Below are positions 12,427 to 14,542 of a stretch of 14,542 nucleotides of DNA, piece after piece. The DNA is taken from assembly GCA_947627335.1 (NCBI GenBank), contig CANQVQ010000036.1, positions 1-14,542 of the forward strand, written 5' to 3'. Origin of the DNA: an uncultured Clostridia bacterium (GTDB lineage: Bacteria; Bacillota; Clostridia; Oscillospirales; CAG-382). The notes beneath the pieces were generated by a model. That model ran no database searches. It was given only the letters and a program-made list of their open reading frames with translations, and was not told the origin of the DNA. The first letter of the stretch is position 1, and each line of letters begins with the position of its first letter. The position numbers were made by a program, and so were the translations under genes.

Positions 12427-14417
12427 AGAAACGAATGCGGGAGCTGGAGACGCTTCTGGAGTACCATTCCCGGCTCTACTACGAGCTTGACGCCCCGGAG
12501 ATCGAGGACGCCGAATACGACCGCCTCTTCCGCGAGCTGCAGGACCTCGAACGGGAAAACCCGCTCCTCGCCTCCCCCACGTCCCCGACAAAGCGGGTCG
12601 GCGGTCGGGTGGCGGAACGGTTCGAGAAGGTCCGGCATCAGGGCAGTATGGGTTCGCTTTCGGACGTGTTTTCCGAACAGGAGTTCCGCGCCTTCGACGT
12701 GCGCGTGCGGGAGGTCGCGCCGAACGCGGTCTACTGCGTGGAGTACAAGTTCGACGGTCTTTCGGTCGCGCTGGAATACCGCGACGGGAAGCTCGTGCGG
12801 GGGCTGACTCGCGGGGACGGGGTGTACGGCGAAGACGTGACGGACAACCTCATGACCGTCCGCAGCCTGCCGCTGACCCTCCGCCGACCGATCCCGCACC
12901 TGATCGTCCGCGGGGAAGTCTATATGCCGAAAAAGGTGTTCGCCGCCCTCAACGCCTCCCGCGAGGAGGACGGGGAAAAGCCGTTCGCCAACCCCCGCAA
13001 CGCCGCCGCCGGCTCCCTGCGCCAGCTCGACAGCCGTCTCTGCGCCGCCAGAAAGCTGGAGGTGTTCGTATACAACGTGCAGCTCTGCTCCGAGCCGCTC
13101 CCGGCGACGCATTACGACGCGCTGGAATGGCTGCGCGAACTGGGGTTCCCGGTGTCGCCGGAAAACCGTCGGTGCCGGAACGCGGACGAAGCCGTCGCCC
13201 GCATCCGCGAGATCGGCGCGTCCCGCCCGGACCTGCCGTTCGACATCGACGGCGCGGTCGTCAAGGTGGATTCCTTCGCCGAACGCGAGGAACTCGGCGA
13301 GACCGTGTCAGTCCCCCGCTGGGCGGTCGCCTATAAATATCCGCCGGAAACGGCGAAAACCGTCGTCCGCGCCATCGAGATCCAAGTCGGGCGAACCGGG
13401 GTGCTGACGCCCCGTGCGGCGATGGAGCCGGTGCCGCTCGCCGGTTCGACGGTGTCCTACGCGACGCTGCACAACGCGGATTACATCGCCGAAAAGGACA
13501 TTCGCGTCGGCGACACGGTCCTGCTGCACAAGGCGGGGGACATCATTCCGGAGATCCTTTCCGTCGTCCCGTCCGAACGTCCGCCGCATACGGCGCCGTT
13601 CCGAATGCCGACGGTCTGCCCCTCCTGCGGGGAGCCCGTCTACCGCGAGGACGGCGAAGCGGCGACCCGCTGCGTCAACCCGGACTGCCCCGCCCAGCTC
13701 GAACGGAGCGTGATCCATTTCGTTTCGCGTGACGCGATGGGCATCGACTACCTCGGCGCGAGCAACGTCCGCGCCATGATCGCGGGCGGACTGCTGAAGA
13801 GCGCCGCCGACCTCTACACGCTCACCAAGGAGGACATCCTTTCCCTCGGCAGCGGCTACGGCGAAAAGAGCGCGTCGAATATCCTTTCCTCCATCGAAAA
13901 AAGCAAGCAGGCGGGGCTGGCGCGGCTGCTGTTCGCGCTCGGAATCCGCCACATCGGGGAAAAGGCGGGGCAATTGCTCGCCGCCGTGTTCCCGGATCTC
14001 GCGTCCCTGCGTGCGGCGGACCGCGATACGCTGCTTTCCATCGACGAGATCGGACCGGAAAGTGCGGATTCCCTCCTGCGCTTCTTCCAAAGCGAGCACG
14101 CGCAGACCCTGCTCGACCGCCTGCAGGCGGCGGGCGTCTCCACCGCCAGCAAGCACGAACGCACCGGCGACGCGCTCGCCGGCATGACCGTCGTCTGCAC
14201 CGGCACCCTGCCGACGCTCAAGCGGGCGGAAGCGGAAGCGCTCGTACGCGCCAACGGCGGAAACCCGTCCTCTTCCGTTTCCAAAAAGACGGATTTCGTC
14301 CTCGCCGGGGCGGACGCGGGAAGCAAGCTGGCGAAAGCGCAGTCCCTCGGCATTCGCATCCTCAACGAAGCGGAATTTCTCGCGCTGATCGGGAGATCCC
14401 GTTCAAATACCGACTGA
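12414..14417 (+). CDS. ligA: NAD+-dependent DNA ligase
   Basis: A 667-residue ligase, the essential enzyme that seals nicks in replication and repair using NAD+. Domain Ia (1 to about 65, with YYELDAPEIEDAEYD) binds the NMN part. The adenylation domain has the nucleophile K112 in KFDG (112-115), TRGDG (132-136), RGEVYMP (166-172) and DIDGAVVK (277-284). The OB fold contains VGRTGVLTP (325-333) and HKAGDIIPEI (372-381). A four-cysteine zinc finger (C402, C405, C420, C425), helix-hairpin-helix repeats (about 440-560) and a BRCT domain (about 588-660) complete the canonical ~670-residue layout. The ATG at 12414 overlaps prmA by 13 bases; an in-frame ATG at 12435 is an alternative. Neither has a strong ribosome binding site, so coupling to prmA is likely. 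Confidence 0.97.
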   Translation: MREVEKRMRELETLLEYHSRLYYELDAPEIEDAEYDRLFRELQDLERENPLLASPTSPTKRVGGRVAERFEKVRHQGSMGSLSDVFSEQEFRAFDVRVREVAPNAVYCVEYKFDGLSVALEYRDGKLVRGLTRGDGVYGEDVTDNLMTVRSLPLTLRRPIPHLIVRGEVYMPKKVFAALNASREEDGEKPFANPRNAAAGSLRQLDSRLCAARKLEVFVYNVQLCSEPLPATHYDALEWLRELGFPVSPENRRCRNADEAVARIREIGASRPDLPFDIDGAVVKVDSFAEREELGETVSVPRWAVAYKYPPETAKTVVRAIEIQVGRTGVLTPRAAMEPVPLAGSTVSYATLHNADYIAEKDIRVGDTVLLHKAGDIIPEILSVVPSERPPHTAPFRMPTVCPSCGEPVYREDGEAATRCVNPDCPAQLERSVIHFVSRDAMGIDYLGASNVRAMIAGGLLKSAADLYTLTKEDILSLGSGYGEKSASNILSSIEKSKQAGLARLLFALGIRHIGEKAGQLLAAVFPDLASLRAADRDTLLSIDEIGPESADSLLRFFQSEHAQTLLDRLQAAGVSTASKHERTGDALAGMTVVCTGTLPTLKRAEAEALVRANGGNPSSSVSKKTDFVLAGADAGSKLAKAQSLGIRILNEAEFLALIGRSRSNTD

Positions 14418-14443
14418 AAAGCAACCGAAAGGACAGAATTCTC

Positions 14444-14542
14444 ATGGCAAACACCGATTTTTCCCATCTCCCCGTTTACGCCGAAGCGGAGGTCGTCGTC
14501 TGCGGCGGCGGGACCGCCGGGGCGTTCGCCGCGATCGCGGCG
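14444..14542 (+). CDS. FAD-dependent oxidoreductase, N-terminal end (partial)
   Basis: Only the first 33 residues are in the window. MANTDFSHLPVYAEAE is followed by VVVCGGGTAGAFAAIAA, a beta strand plus glycine-rich loop (GGGTAG) of a Rossmann fold that binds the ADP part of FAD. The wording 'GGGTAG..AAIAA' is typical of the FAD_oxidored (PF12831-type) family, often near carbohydrate genes, but the piece is too short to fix the family or substrate. GAAAGGA (14427-14433) lies about ten bases before the ATG, and the gene starts 27 bases after ligA with no terminator between, so it may continue the same transcript. Confidence 0.7.
   Translation, partial: MANTDFSHLPVYAEAEVVVCGGGTAGAFAAIAA

Noticed and set aside
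1..14542. CTAG also appears to be absent
   Set aside because: CTAG is rare in many bacterial genomes and TAG itself is scarce here, so it does not need a special explanation as GGCC does.
1..14542. Mobile elements, CRISPR arrays, tRNA or rRNA genes
   Set aside because: I saw no transposase or integrase motif, no regularly spaced repeats and no tRNA-like cloverleaf; intergenic space is limited to 295-655 and 4034-4164 plus very short gaps.

Overview
The window is a gene-dense, GC-rich stretch (estimated by eye at about 65% GC) from a Gram-positive anaerobe-type genome, most likely a high-GC member of the Clostridia (Oscillospiraceae or Christensenellales-like). The pointers are the gene order cmk - plsC - ispH fused to ribosomal protein S1, the Firmicutes-type RecD2, YqeG and ComF proteins, strong AGGAGG-type ribosome binding sites, and sigma-A promoters sitting in short AT-rich islands. 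Every recognised gene is on the + strand.

Layout. 1-294 is the 3' end of a GH94-type glycoside phosphorylase / cyclic glucan synthase-like gene. 295-655 is a 360-base intergenic region holding GC-rich repeats, a rho-independent terminator, an AT-rich segment with an operator-like dyad, a sigma-A promoter and a structured leader. 656-4033 is the cmk - plsC - ispH/rpsA operon, closed by a strong terminator at 4051-4085. A near-consensus promoter at 4122-4150 then starts a long run of ten tightly packed genes with no internal terminator: a small membrane protein, recD2, comF, a large putative glycoside hydrolase, a YqeG-type HAD phosphatase, an AP-endonuclease-like TIM barrel protein, a YdcF/SanA-like membrane protein, prmA, ligA, and the start of an FAD-dependent oxidoreductase that runs off the end.

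How the genes fit together. The first operon supplies CMP phosphorylation, phospholipid acylation, isoprenoid precursor synthesis and an S1-type RNA-binding protein. The second mixes DNA maintenance (RecD2 helicase, AP-endonuclease-like protein, NAD+-dependent ligase, ComF) with ribosome modification (PrmA) and envelope functions. A cytoplasmic carbohydrate-active enzyme sits in the middle of it. Stop/start overlaps (ATGA, GTGA) join many pairs, implying translational coupling.

Most notable. (1) The tetranucleotide GGCC is almost absent: I found only three copies in 14.5 kb, where roughly 150 would be expected from composition, so synonymous codon choice appears shaped by avoidance of this palindrome. 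(2) Inside the ispH/rpsA fusion, right at the domain junction, a TATAAT hexamer, an AGGAGG ribosome binding site and an ATG are written in otherwise rare codons. This suggests the S1 half is also made separately. (3) The promoter of the second operon lies so close to the first start codon that the obvious ribosome binding site falls largely upstream of the predicted transcription start. I did not see any mobile element, CRISPR array, tRNA or rRNA.
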